From Wansuia hejianensis (lineage in GTDB: Bacteria > Bacillota > Clostridia > Lachnospirales > Lachnospiraceae): 64,000 bases of DNA. The position numbers and the translations under genes are program-made. The stretch is from contig NZ_CP060635.1 in NCBI RefSeq assembly GCF_014337215.1, forward strand, positions 3,885,725-3,949,724, read 5' to 3'. The notes beneath the pieces were generated by a model. It had not been told where the DNA came from, did no database searches, and saw only the letters and a program-made list of their open reading frames with translations. Positions 23,682 through 32,215 of the stretch are shown here, one piece after another (position 1 is the first letter of the stretch; every line of letters begins with the position of its first letter).

Positions 23682-24068
23682 ATGGATGTGCTTAAAATTG
23701 CCGTGCTGGGGATCGCGGGGCTTATGATCTGCATTTTCGTGAAGGAGACCCGGCCGGAATATGCCCTGTATGTGAGCCTGGCCACGGGAATCTGCATTCT
23801 TCTGTTGGCTACAGGCAAGCTTTCGTATCTGATGGAAATGATCAGCAGGCTGAAATCCTACGTCCCCATTGACACGACGTATCTGAATGCCCTTCTGAAA
23901 ATGATCGGGATTACTTACGTGGGGCAGTTTTCAGCCGGCATCTGCCGGGATGCAGGATACTCATCCATCGCAGGACAGATAGAAATTTTTGCGAAACTGT
24001 CGATTCTGGTCATCAGCATGCCGATACTGGAAGGGTTAATGAAGACAATACAGGAGTTTCTTGCATGA
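23682..24068 (+). CDS. spoIIIAD: Stage III sporulation protein AD
   Basis: A 128-residue protein with about four membrane helices, related to SpoIIIAC (LKIAVLGIAGLMICIFVKET, VSLATGICILLLAT, AKLSILVISMPILEGLM). It forms the membrane part of the SpoIIIA complex. It begins 11 bp after spoIIIAC and overlaps spoIIIAE by 4 bp (ATGA). Confidence 0.94.
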   Translation: MDVLKIAVLGIAGLMICIFVKETRPEYALYVSLATGICILLLATGKLSYLMEMISRLKSYVPIDTTYLNALLKMIGITYVGQFSAGICRDAGYSSIAGQIEIFAKLSILVISMPILEGLMKTIQEFLA

Positions 24069-25246
24069 GAAGAAAAAGAGGCGCAGGAGCGGGAATCCTG
24101 CTTTTTTTCTTTCTGATGGCCGTGTCTTTTGTTCCTGTCCTGGCCGATACGGGGCAGACAGGGGACGGGCAGGAAGAAGAAGACATGACGCTGATGATCG
24201 ATGATTCGCTGCTTTCCCAAATGGACCTCCAGGAAGTGCAGGAGGCGGTGGATTCTCTGTTGGGAGGAACAGGTTTTTCCGTATCTGATTCGGTCAGGCG
24301 GCTGGCCAACGGGGAGGATGTTTTTTCTGGAACAGGCATGAAGGAGCAGGCATTTTCCCTGATCAAGCAGGCCTTCGCGGGCCAGCGGGAGCTTTGGCTC
24401 CGGATTTTGATTCTGGTGCTGGCAGCCGCGCTGCTGTCTAATTTTGCGTCTCTTTTTGAAAGCAACCAGATGGGAGAGATGGGATTTTATATGGTTTACC
24501 TGCTGGTATTCGCGCTGCTGCTGAAAAACTTTCAAGTGCTGAGCAGCCAGATTGCGTCTGCGCTGGAAGGTATTTTGGGTTTTATGAAGGCGCTGGTCCC
24601 TGCCTATTATCTGGCGATCGCCACGGCATCCGGTGCTTCCTCTGCGGCCATGTTCTATCAGATTGTACTGATAGCCATCAGCCTGGTGGAAAATCTCTTG
24701 GTCTATCTGATCCTTCCGGGCATTCAGATCTATGTGTTGATTTCTCTGGTAAACCAGCTGTCTAAGGAAGACTTTCTGTCTCACATGGCAGAGCTGCTGA
24801 AAAGCTGTATTTCCTGGATCATGAAAACTGCCCTGGGTCTGGTCATCGGTATGCAGGTGACCAGAAACCTGATATCTCCGGCACTGGACTCTCTGCGCAG
24901 GACGGTGATCGGGAAGACAGCAAGCGCGATTCCAGTGGTGGGCGACGCCATTGATTCAGTGACAGAGATGGTCATCGGTTCTGCGGTTCTGATCCGGAAT
25001 TGCGTGGGGGCTGTGGCGGTGGTGATTTTATTCCTGTGTGCGCTGATCCCCATCATTCAGATTGGAGTGACCAGTTTTACCTATAAATTGTTGGCGGCAT
25101 TTACCCAGCCGGTCTCGGACAAGCGGATGGTGGGCTGTCTGAATACCATGGGAGTAGGCTGCGGGCTGCTGCTCAAGCTGCTTCTGACCACGGAGGTGCT
25201 TTTTATAGTGACAATTGCGATTCTGGCAGGTGTGGCTGGAGGATAA
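24065..25246 (+). CDS. spoIIIAE: Stage III sporulation protein AE
   Basis: A polytopic membrane protein of 393 residues with an N-terminal signal sequence (GILLFFFLMAVSFVPVLADT) and about seven membrane helices after a soluble stretch of about 90 residues. The pattern SLVNQLSKEDFLSHMAELL and the C-terminal TFTQPVSDKRM-like segment (FTQPVSDKRMVGCLNTMG) are typical. It is the largest membrane component of the SpoIIIA feeding channel. Confidence 0.95.
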   Translation: MRRKRGAGAGILLFFFLMAVSFVPVLADTGQTGDGQEEEDMTLMIDDSLLSQMDLQEVQEAVDSLLGGTGFSVSDSVRRLANGEDVFSGTGMKEQAFSLIKQAFAGQRELWLRILILVLAAALLSNFASLFESNQMGEMGFYMVYLLVFALLLKNFQVLSSQIASALEGILGFMKALVPAYYLAIATASGASSAAMFYQIVLIAISLVENLLVYLILPGIQIYVLISLVNQLSKEDFLSHMAELLKSCISWIMKTALGLVIGMQVTRNLISPALDSLRRTVIGKTASAIPVVGDAIDSVTEMVIGSAVLIRNCVGAVAVVILFLCALIPIIQIGVTSFTYKLLAAFTQPVSDKRMVGCLNTMGVGCGLLLKLLLTTEVLFIVTIAILAGVAGG

Positions 25247-25299
25247 TCAACAGAGCGGAGGAGGCTGCACTGTGTGCCGGTAATCGTCGGGAGGGTGAC

Positions 25300-25851
25300 A
25301 TGACGGAACTGATTTATGGGTGGATGAAAAACCTGGCGTATTTTTTTATTTTTATGACAGCCGTACTTAACTGTCTGCCGGATAACCGTTACAGGAAATA
25401 TGTCAGATTTTTTCTGGGCTTGCTTTTAATCATCATTTTAAGTAAGCCGCTGACAAAGCTTCTGAATCTGGATCAGATACTGGAGGAGTCCGTAAGCCGG
25501 GGGCTGCTGGATACAGAGGTGGAAGGGATGGAAGACCGGATTTCTCTGGACGGGCAGCAGGAGAAATATCTGATTCAGGGATATGAAGCGGAAGTTGCGA
25601 ACCAGTTGCGTTCCTTTCTGCGGGAACGGGGAATTACCCCTGTGGATACGTCCGTAGAACTGCGTGAAGCTGATTTGAGTGTGGAAAAAATCAGCCTTAC
25701 GGTAGAACTGAATACGGATGATATCTTATATCAGTCGGAAGTGGAGACAGAAAAGGAGGCGCTGAAATCAAAAATGGAAGAGATAAAAAAAGAGCTTTCA
25801 GAGGTCTATCAGTTGGAATTGGATCATATAGATGTAGCAATACAGGGGTAA
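25300..25851 (+). CDS. spoIIIAF: Stage III sporulation protein AF
   Basis: A 183-residue protein with two N-terminal membrane helices (LAYFFIFMTAVLNCLP, FFLGLLLIIILSKPLTKLLN) and a soluble C-terminal domain of about 90 residues with a ring-building-motif-like pattern. It is part of the SpoIIIA complex. GGGAGGGTGAC precedes ATG 25300. Sequence conservation of AF is low, so the call leans on operon order. Confidence 0.9.
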   Translation: MTELIYGWMKNLAYFFIFMTAVLNCLPDNRYRKYVRFFLGLLLIIILSKPLTKLLNLDQILEESVSRGLLDTEVEGMEDRISLDGQQEKYLIQGYEAEVANQLRSFLRERGITPVDTSVELREADLSVEKISLTVELNTDDILYQSEVETEKEALKSKMEEIKKELSEVYQLELDHIDVAIQG

Positions 25852-25855
25852 ACGG

Positions 25856-26428
25856 ATGAAAGAAAAAGTTGTCACCTATCTGAAGGGGTTGAAGAAAGAG
25901 CAATGGATTGTATACCTGCTTCTGGGGGCATTGCTGGTTGTCATTGCCATCCCGGTCAAGAAGAAGGACAGTGGAAAAAGCACTGGTTCAGAGACAGATA
26001 CGGAAGCTGTCACGCCCGCGGCGGATACCGCTGCCAGTCAGGAAGAAGAGATGGAACGGCGGCTGGAAGCTGCGCTTGCCAGGGTGGAGGGAGTGGGTGA
26101 AGTACAGGTTGTGCTGTCGCTGGAATCTACCAATCAAAAGGTGGTGGAAAAGGATATTCCATCTTCAAAGAGCAGTCAGTCCAGCTCGGGTTCCGATGGA
26201 AGCTCCTCAAGCTCGGCAGCCAGCACGGAAGAAAGTACCGTCTACCAGAAGGGCAGCGACGGAAGTGAGACGCCCTATGTGATTCAGGAGACTTATCCGG
26301 AGGTGCGAGGTGTGCTGGTGGTGGCTCAGGGAGGCGATAATCCGGTTGTTGTGCAGCAAATTCAGGAGGCGGTAATGGCATTATTTCGGGTGGAAGCCCA
26401 TAAAATAAAAGTAATGAAAATGAAATAA
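25856..26428 (+). CDS. spoIIIAG: Stage III sporulation protein AG
   Basis: SpoIIIAG builds a large ring in the space between the mother cell and forespore. The 190 residues comprise a membrane helix (WIVYLLLGALLVVIAIPV), a linker, and a YscJ/FliF-like ring-building domain interrupted by a serine-rich insert near residues 100-125 (SSKSSQSSSGSDGSSSSSA). The final AVMALFRVEAHKIKVMKM is typical. It begins 4 bp after spoIIIAF. Confidence 0.94.
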   Translation: MKEKVVTYLKGLKKEQWIVYLLLGALLVVIAIPVKKKDSGKSTGSETDTEAVTPAADTAASQEEEMERRLEAALARVEGVGEVQVVLSLESTNQKVVEKDIPSSKSSQSSSGSDGSSSSSAASTEESTVYQKGSDGSETPYVIQETYPEVRGVLVVAQGGDNPVVVQQIQEAVMALFRVEAHKIKVMKMK

Positions 26429-26441
26429 AGGAGAGGGCGCA

Positions 26442-27194
26442 TTGAAGAAAAGATTTTTTAAGAAAAATCAGATTATTATTACGGCATTGGCAGTGCTGAT
26501 CGCGATTGCCGGCTACATCAATTACGCAGATTCTACCCTGAAGAAGGGGAAAGACAGCAAGAGCACCAGTACGGTGACAGAGGCTGCGGAAGGTGGAAAA
26601 GAATCCGCTGCGGGCGGGGATGAAAACAGTATTCTTCAGGATATAGAGAGTTTGGATTATGACCTCACTGACGAAACCGCCAATGCAGGCAGCAACACGG
26701 CCACAAGTACCAGCAGCGGCGAAAGCGCAGCGGCAGACGGCGCCGGAACAGAGGCGGCGGCCAACGACGGAACTGCTGCGGATACAGGCACGGAAGCGGC
26801 TACGGATACCCCCGGAGAAGCAGTTCTGACTACGGCTTCTACATACATGGCCCAGGCCAGGATAGACCGGGAGCAGATGCGTTCACAGACAAAGGAAACT
26901 TTGCTCGGAATCATAAATAATGAAAATCTTTCGGAAGAAGAGAGACAGAACGCTGTTCAGAGTATGGTGGAAATGACAGATGCAATCGAAAAGGAAGCCG
27001 CTGCAGAGCTGCTTCTGGAAGCAAAAGGTTTTGACAATGTGGTGGTAAACCTGACGGGTGAAACCGTGGATGTGCTTGTACCATCCACAGACCTGGGAGA
27101 CGACCAGAGAGCCCAGATTGAAGATATCATCACCCGTAAGACAGGTGTTGAAGTTCAGAATATCGTAATCACACCGATGACTGGCGAACAGTGA
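26442..27194 (+). CDS. spoIIIAH: Stage III sporulation protein AH
   Basis: SpoIIIAH forms the mother-cell half of the channel by binding SpoIIQ of the forespore. It has an N-terminal membrane helix (IIITALAVLIAIAGYINYAD). A long low-complexity Ala/Thr/Gly/Asp linker follows (about residues 65-130). The C-terminal YscJ-like domain (MTDAIEKEAAAELLLEAKGF, VVNLTGETVDVLVP, ITRKTGVEVQNIVI) completes it. Start is TTG 26442, 9 bp behind GGAGAGG. At 250 residues it is somewhat long because of the linker. Last gene of the operon. Confidence 0.94.
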   Translation: MKKRFFKKNQIIITALAVLIAIAGYINYADSTLKKGKDSKSTSTVTEAAEGGKESAAGGDENSILQDIESLDYDLTDETANAGSNTATSTSSGESAAADGAGTEAAANDGTAADTGTEAATDTPGEAVLTTASTYMAQARIDREQMRSQTKETLLGIINNENLSEEERQNAVQSMVEMTDAIEKEAAAELLLEAKGFDNVVVNLTGETVDVLVPSTDLGDDQRAQIEDIITRKTGVEVQNIVITPMTGEQ

Positions 27195-27213
27195 ACCGAT
27201 AGAAAGTGAAGCC

Positions 27214-27250
27214 AAAGCCCGGCGGAGAGCTCCTCTCCATGCCGGGCTTT
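27214..27250. terminator. Bidirectional terminator ending the spoIIIA operon
   Basis: AAAGCCCGGC and GCCGGGCTTT form a perfect 10-bp stem; the inner GGAGAG/CTCTCC adds a further helix. It lies between the convergent spoIIIAH and DUF3786-like genes. Confidence 0.8.
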
Positions 27251-27257
27251 CAGCGGC

Positions 27258-27887
27258 TCAGAAGCCTTCCCGGAGCCGTTCCAGAATGTGGAGCATAATG
27301 TACCAGAGCGTCTCATAGTGGAGATAGCGAAGCGTGTTCTTGTCCCACAGAAACCGGATGCTTGCAGGGTATTCTTCATCTCCATCCCAAAACTGGAACC
27401 AGACGGGAAAGAAATCAAAGACCGGAAGCAGGAAGCTTACGTCGCCGCTTTTCTGCGGAGTCCCTCCCAGGGTGTGGCAGGCTTTGGACAGTTCCTGAAC
27501 CTTTCCCGTAAAGGGGGCGGTATAGCGGTCCAGCATGGTGCTGTTGCTGTGTCCGGCACCGATAATACCTCCCAGGCTGCTGATGGACTCCCAGTTCCCG
27601 GACAGAACCGGGAATTCGTCCCCGTGACAGAGCATATCGAAGATAGCCAACGTTTCATTGAAGCCGGCCTCACGCCAGGAAGCTTCCTGACAGCGGCTGT
27701 CTGTACATCCGCAAATCTTCCCGCTATCCCTGTTGATTCTGTATAGCCTGTTTACAAAGGAAAGGTAAATGAATTCCGGATCGCTGTGTAGATTGAATTT
27801 TTTTATAATAGCATCCTGGTCAAAGTGGAGAAAACGTTTCCTTGCGTTTGCGCTCATAAGGTCGTAGTTCGATTCCTTTTTTTTCAT
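27258..27887 (-). CDS. DUF3786-like protein
   Basis: A 209-residue soluble protein resembling DUF3786 members of Clostridia: FLHFDQDAIIKKFNL, FVNRLYRINRDSGKI, the middle FDMLCHGDEFPVLSGNW, and C-terminal PVFDFFPVWFQFWDGDEEYP followed by LHYETLWYIMLHILERL. Its biochemical role is unknown to me; related proteins sometimes sit near corrinoid or redox genes. ATG 27887 (AGGGGAC upstream) is preferred over the ATG 24 codons earlier, which lacks an RBS. Confidence 0.75.
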   Translation of the reverse strand: MKKKESNYDLMSANARKRFLHFDQDAIIKKFNLHSDPEFIYLSFVNRLYRINRDSGKICGCTDSRCQEASWREAGFNETLAIFDMLCHGDEFPVLSGNWESISSLGGIIGAGHSNSTMLDRYTAPFTGKVQELSKACHTLGGTPQKSGDVSFLLPVFDFFPVWFQFWDGDEEYPASIRFLWDKNTLRYLHYETLWYIMLHILERLREGF

Positions 27888-28334
27888 TTTAAGTCCCCTG
27901 TTCTGAATTTCTATGGCTTTGATTTCACAAAGCAATATAAAGCTGCAGATATGCGTCATGATATACTCTTAAATATAATATATTTACACGGATTATTCAA
28001 ATTATTTTCGTCCGCATACATATTCCGGATATTGTTTTTCTGGATAATAACAAATTACGCATTTTAATTTATCTAGTACATGTGTTATACTTTAAAAGTA
28101 ACGTAAGCTGTTCCCCCGCCCCGTCAGGGGCATGCGTTATGGTGTGCCCTGTGGGTATACATTGTGGAATAGCGTGAGCTGTTCCCCCGCCCCGTCAGGG
28201 GCATGCGTTATGGTGTGCCCTGTGGGTATACATTGTGGAATAGCGTGAGCTGTTCCCCCGCCCCGTCAGGGCATGCATCATAGGGTGCGCTGTGAATATG
28301 ATAAGAATATCGTAAATAAAGCTGGGAGAAAAGT
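27888..28334. other. 447-bp intergenic region dominated by tandem repeats
   Basis: The first 210 bp are A/T-rich with no frame worth calling. The last 230 bp hold three tandem units of the structured repeat and the promoter-proximal region of the next gene (CTGGGAGAAAAGT RBS). Confidence 0.7.
28101..28303 (+). repeat. Three tandem copies of the structured 71-bp repeat
   Basis: The units start at 28103, 28174 and 28245 with an exact 71-bp period. Copies one and two are nearly identical; the third decays after CGTCAGGGCATGC. Each has helix 1 (GGAATAGC-GTGA-GCTGTTCC across the unit junction), helix 2 (CCCC-GTCA-GGGG) and helix 3 (TGCCC-TGT-GGGTA). There are no unique spacers, so it is not a CRISPR. 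Confidence 0.92.
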
Positions 28335-28904
28335 ATGATGTTGAAAACAGATCTGTTAAAAAAACATATATTTGATACAGTTAAGGAATGGCAAATGAAA
28401 ATTGGGTATCAAAAAGGAAATATGTGCTTATATTACCCGTCAGCATCGCTGATAACCCTGTTGGGGCTGAACGGGAACACCACAGATGCAGAGCTGACAG
28501 ACGCTCTCAATGCGTTTGGTAAAGCTGTCAGAGACCAGCTGGGCCCCATATCTGTCACACATGAAGGCGATAGATATTGTGTAAGCATTCCGGAGGAAGG
28601 CTGTGATTATATTGCAAAAAATATCCCTGATCCGGAATTTTTAAAATCATTTCTGCGGGTTATTACCACAAAGGGTTGTTCAATGGATATGGTACGCGGT
28701 TGTTTTTCGAATTATGCCGGACAGCACGGTGTGGGGTACGTGGAAGCCGATCATAGCATGGAGGGTCTGGGGCATGATTTTTACTTTGATAAAGAAGGGA
28801 TAGACGATTATATCTACTGTGTGGAGGCGGATGACTTCGGGCTGACCTATCACCGGTTCACTAAGGAAGATTATGAGATGCTGCAGGACGGAGATAAACA
28901 ATAG
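28335..28904 (+). CDS. DUF3877-like protein
   Basis: A 189-residue soluble protein that I recognise as the Lachnospiraceae DUF3877 type: DTVKEWQMKIGYQKGNMCLY, YPSASLITLLG, VSIPEEGCDYIAKNIPDPEF and GLGHDFYFDKEGIDDYIYC. Function is unknown. Start is ATG 28335 or 28338 behind GGGAGAAAAGT. It stands alone between the repeat array and the decayed nuclease gene. Confidence 0.75.
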   Translation: MMLKTDLLKKHIFDTVKEWQMKIGYQKGNMCLYYPSASLITLLGLNGNTTDAELTDALNAFGKAVRDQLGPISVTHEGDRYCVSIPEEGCDYIAKNIPDPEFLKSFLRVITTKGCSMDMVRGCFSNYAGQHGVGYVEADHSMEGLGHDFYFDKEGIDDYIYCVEADDFGLTYHRFTKEDYEMLQDGDKQ

Positions 28905-29058
28905 AATTCCGCTGCTGTTTCAATGATTGAATTCGCCAGACTTGGCTGCCTGACCGCTGATAACAAATAATTATACGCGGCCTATCCCTGGAAAGCTCCT
29001 TTTATTGAATGCTATCCATAAACTGCCGGATTGATTCTGAATGCAGGGCAGGGTGGAT

Positions 29059-29459
29059 TCATCTCTTTAAGAGCTGCAGATTCTTTTCAGAAAGAATCTT
29101 GTCTCTTAATTCGTCGGGCAAGGTGCCCTTTTCTGCCAGAAGCTCCAGTATAATTCCTTCAGCATATTCATCCCGGAGCATTTCCTGCAATATCATAATC
29201 GTTCCTTCATCTCTCTGTTTGATTTGACCTCTTGTACAGATGATTGAAGCTGTTTTATAAATTCATCTGTGGTTTCCTGCTGGCTTTCCGCCAGATCTGC
29301 TTTGATAAATTCAAGAAAACGAATCAGTCTGACTGATACGCCATTCCGTATTACACCGCAGGTGTTAAAAAAAATGGTGCGGCAGCTTTCATTCAGCATC
29401 AACTCTCCATTTTCCAGACAGCGGTTTTCGAATGTATAGCAGTAAAGGCCTCGCCACAA
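29059..29459 (-). pseudogene. Rpn / PD-(D/E)XK nuclease family transposase remnant
   Basis: The minus strand shows the C-terminal part of the Rpn-type recombination-promoting nuclease family: YTFENRCLENGELMLNES, CRTIFFNTCGV, then VQEVKSNREMKERL. One base is missing near 29197; in the next frame it continues MILQEMLRDEYAEGIILE and ends LRDKILSEKNLQLLKR. The N-terminal catalytic domain (about 180-200 residues) is absent. It is a dead fragment lying just before prfC. Confidence 0.75.
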
Positions 29460-29486
29460 AACCGTTATTTTTATCTGTATTACGCA

Positions 29487-29516
29487 TTGACTGTCATTCT
29501 CCCCCTGTGCTAGAAT
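29487..29516 (+). promoter_or_regulatory. Promoter of prfC
   Basis: TTGACT, an 18-bp spacer and TAGAAT stand about 56 bp upstream of the GTG start. Confidence 0.65.
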
Positions 29517-29572
29517 ACTAAATTGGAGTAAAATACTAAGATATATAGTTGATGAATAACAGGAGGCTTTTT

Positions 29573-31165
29573 GTGGCTGATTATACGAGGGAAATAGAAA
29601 AAAGGCGTACGTTTGCTATCATCTCGCATCCGGATGCTGGTAAAACGACTTTGACGGAGAAATTTTTGCTCTATGGCGGAGCGATTAATCTGGCCGGTTC
29701 TGTGAAGGGGAAGGCGACTTCCAGGCATGCGGTGTCTGACTGGATGGAAATTGAGAAGGAAAGGGGAATTTCTGTCACCTCCTCGGTCCTTCAGTTTAAT
29801 TACGGCGGGTATTGTATTAATATTCTGGATACGCCGGGGCATCAGGATTTCTCAGAGGATACGTACCGGACGCTGATGGCGGCGGATTCCGCGGTTATGG
29901 TCATTGACGGGAGCAAGGGTGTGGAGGCTCAGACCAGGAAGCTGTTTAAGGTCTGCGTAATGCGGCATATCCCGATTTTTACTTTTATCAATAAGATGGA
30001 CCGGGACGCCAATGATACCTTCGATTTGCTGGATGAGATTGAGAAGGAACTGGGTATCGCTACCTGCCCGATTAATTGGCCTATTGGATCGGGCAAAAAT
30101 TTCAGGGGTGTCTATGACAGGGATACCCGTAAGGTGCTTGTGTTTTCTGACACCCAGAAAGGCACGAAGGAAGGTATTGAGGAGGAAATTCCGGTAGACG
30201 ATCCCCACCTGCTGGATGTGGTGAGTCTGGAACAGAAGGAGACGCTGGAAGAAGAAATAGAATTGCTGGACGGCGCAGCGGCAGAATTTGATCAGGAAAA
30301 GGTCAGCAAAGGGGAGCTTTCTCCTGTATTTTTTGGGTCGGCTCTGACTAATTTCGGCGTGGAGACGTTTCTGAAGCATTTTTTGGCAATGACAAGCTCT
30401 CCGCTTCCGAGGACTGCTGATTGTGGCGTCGTAGATCCAATGACGGAAGAATTTTCGGCTTTTGTATTCAAAATACAGGCTAATATGAATAAGAACCACA
30501 GAGACAGGATTGCCTTCATGCGGATCTGTTCTGGCCGGTTTGATGCGGGAATGGAAGTCTATCACGTTCAGGGAGATAAGAAAATGCGGCTGCTCCAGCC
30601 TCAGCAGATGATGGCGGATGACAGGCATGTGGTGGATGAGGCATATGCGGGAGATATCATTGGAGTCTTTGATCCGGGCATTTTTTCTATTGGCGATACG
30701 ATCTGCATGCCCAGCAGGAAATTTGCCTATGAAGGAATCCCGACTTTTGCACCGGAGCATTTCGCCAGAGTGGCTCAGTTGGATACCATGAAAAGGAAGC
30801 AGTTTGTCAAGGGAATCAACCAGATCGCTCAGGAGGGTGCAATACAGATCTTTCAGGAGGCTAAGGGCGGAATGGAAGAGATTATCGTGGGAGTAGTCGG
30901 CGTTCTGCAGTTTGATGTGCTGAAATATCGTCTGGAAAATGAATATAATGTGGAAATACGGCTGGATATGCTGCCTTATGAATACATCCGGTGGATTGGC
31001 AACCGGGACCAGGTGGATGTGGACAAGATTATCGGCACTTCTGATATGAAAAAGGTTATGGATCTGAAGGGACGTCCGCTGCTTCTGTTTGTGAATTCCT
31101 GGAGCGTGGGAATGACGCTGGACCGGAATGAAGGTCTGGTTCTGGAAGAATTCAGCAAAAACTGA
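29573..31165 (+). CDS. prfC: Peptide chain release factor 3
   Basis: RF3 is a GTPase that recycles RF1/RF2 after translation termination. G-domain motifs are visible: SHPDAGKTTLTEK (P-loop), RGISVTSSV (switch I), DTPGHQDFSEDTYRTL and INKMDRDANDTF. The downstream RF3-specific domains are complete, including LPYEYIRWIG. GTG 29573 is preceded by AGGAGG with 6-bp spacing; the upstream ATGs have no RBS. At 530 residues it is full length. A small methyltransferase gene follows 41 bp later. Confidence 0.96.
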   Translation: MADYTREIEKRRTFAIISHPDAGKTTLTEKFLLYGGAINLAGSVKGKATSRHAVSDWMEIEKERGISVTSSVLQFNYGGYCINILDTPGHQDFSEDTYRTLMAADSAVMVIDGSKGVEAQTRKLFKVCVMRHIPIFTFINKMDRDANDTFDLLDEIEKELGIATCPINWPIGSGKNFRGVYDRDTRKVLVFSDTQKGTKEGIEEEIPVDDPHLLDVVSLEQKETLEEEIELLDGAAAEFDQEKVSKGELSPVFFGSALTNFGVETFLKHFLAMTSSPLPRTADCGVVDPMTEEFSAFVFKIQANMNKNHRDRIAFMRICSGRFDAGMEVYHVQGDKKMRLLQPQQMMADDRHVVDEAYAGDIIGVFDPGIFSIGDTICMPSRKFAYEGIPTFAPEHFARVAQLDTMKRKQFVKGINQIAQEGAIQIFQEAKGGMEEIIVGVVGVLQFDVLKYRLENEYNVEIRLDMLPYEYIRWIGNRDQVDVDKIIGTSDMKKVMDLKGRPLLLFVNSWSVGMTLDRNEGLVLEEFSKN

Positions 31166-31206
31166 CCGAATGGCAGGCAGTAAAACATGACCGGAGGCGG
31201 TGTGCG

Positions 31207-31779
31207 ATGGAAAATTTGCAGGCGACCGGGTGGTGCAGGCTGTTTATCACCCGACAGGTAAAGCCGGGTGATCTGTGTATTGATGCGACGGCGGGAAATG
31301 GCTGCGATACAGAGCTGCTTTGCCGGCTGACCGGAGAAACAGGCCAGGTACTGGCTTTTGATATACAGAGAGAAGCCCTGGAGAGAACGGAGAAAAGGCT
31401 GGCAGAGGCCGGGCTGGGGCATCAGGCACGGCTGATCCTGGACGGCCATGAGCATATGGGGAAGTATGCGGAAAGTGAGAAGGTGTCCTGCATCGTGTTT
31501 AATTTCGGATACCTGCCGGGCGGGAATCACGGCCTGGCAACCAGGGCGCCAACCAGCCTGGCAGCCGTGAAGGCTGGGCTGGAGCTGCTGAAGATAGGAG
31601 GCCTCATGAGCCTGTGCATTTACAGCGGCGGAGATACCGGCTATGAAGAACGAGACGCGCTGCTGACATTTCTGAAAAATCTGGACAGCAGGAAATATCT
31701 GGTCATTCGGTGTGAATACTATAACAGGAGGAAGGATCCTCCGATGCCGGTTCTGATCGTAAAAATACATGTCGGCTGA
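31207..31779 (+). CDS. mnmM: tRNA wobble-uridine methyltransferase, YtqB/MnmM type
   Basis: A 190-residue class I SAM methyltransferase. The binding motif is CIDATAGNGCDTELLCRL; the YtqB-specific FNFGYLPGGNHGLATRA motif and YSGGDTGYEERDALL follow. Bacillus YtqB (MnmM) makes the final methylation in mnm5s2U34 of tRNA, and this protein matches that type. AGGCGGTGTGCG precedes ATG 31207. The assignment is by family motifs. Confidence 0.85.
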   Translation: MENLQATGWCRLFITRQVKPGDLCIDATAGNGCDTELLCRLTGETGQVLAFDIQREALERTEKRLAEAGLGHQARLILDGHEHMGKYAESEKVSCIVFNFGYLPGGNHGLATRAPTSLAAVKAGLELLKIGGLMSLCIYSGGDTGYEERDALLTFLKNLDSRKYLVIRCEYYNRRKDPPMPVLIVKIHVG

Positions 31780-31820
31780 CATAGGCAGCCATGCGGCCAG
31801 TCGGAAGACAGTTTGCTGTT

Positions 31821-31901
31821 CTGCCTGTTTATATTCCCCTCGTCTGATATCCGTGTTTTGGCGTGTGCAGTATACCCCCGGCCCGGCTGCCGACCGGGCT
31901 T
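31821..31901. repeat. Dispersed 80-bp repeat, copy 1
   Basis: It begins CTGCCTGTTTATATTCC and contains GATATCCGTGTTTTGGCG and the hairpin GCCCGG-CTGCCGA-CCGGGC. A second copy at 46848-46933, also between two core genes, shares most positions, including GATATCCGTG and GCCCGGCTGCCG. Confidence 0.75.
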
Positions 31902-32050
31902 ATAGTGTAAAAATATAGAATCTGACCTTTTAATTTCCCAGCGCATTTGTTATAATATATAAGAATATACTCAGAAGTATTTAGTAATACCTGTAAACCG
32001 TACCCAAGGACATTCCCTTAGCCATGTCCCGATGGTTGGAGAGGAAGAGC

Positions 32051-32215
32051 AAAAGCTGTTCCACGAAGAATACTCTCGAGTATCCCGTAACGCTAGCCCC
32101 TTGCGGGGCGGAGGAACAGCTTCCGCTGTTCCACAAAGTATACCCACAGGGCATCCCGTAATGCATGCCCTAACGGGCGGAGGAACAGCTTCTGCTGTTC
32201 CACAAAGTATAGCCA
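32051..32215 (-). repeat. Two to three tandem copies of the structured repeat, reverse orientation
   Basis: GCTGTTCCAC starts recur at 32055, 32125 and 32194 (periods 70 and 69). Read on the minus strand the helices are preserved with different bases: helix 1 GGAACAGC-AGA-GCTGTTCC, helix 2 GCCC-GTTA-GGGC in one unit and CCCC-GCAA-GGGG in the other, helix 3 ATGCCC-TGT-GGGTAT or ATACTC-GAGAGTAT. It ends 15 bp before the asp23 start. Confidence 0.9.

Noticed and set aside
23915..24784. 289-codon minus-strand frame opposite spoIIIAD-AE
   Set aside because: Gln/Arg/His-rich shadow of the hydrophobic spoIIIAE sequence, no start signal.
28101..28303. Possible CRISPR array
   Set aside because: The units are contiguous with no unique spacers, and no cas genes are near.
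29852..30760. 302-codon minus-strand frame inside prfC
   Set aside because: It lies fully opposite a well-conserved gene, with histidine/arginine-rich shadow composition and no family match.
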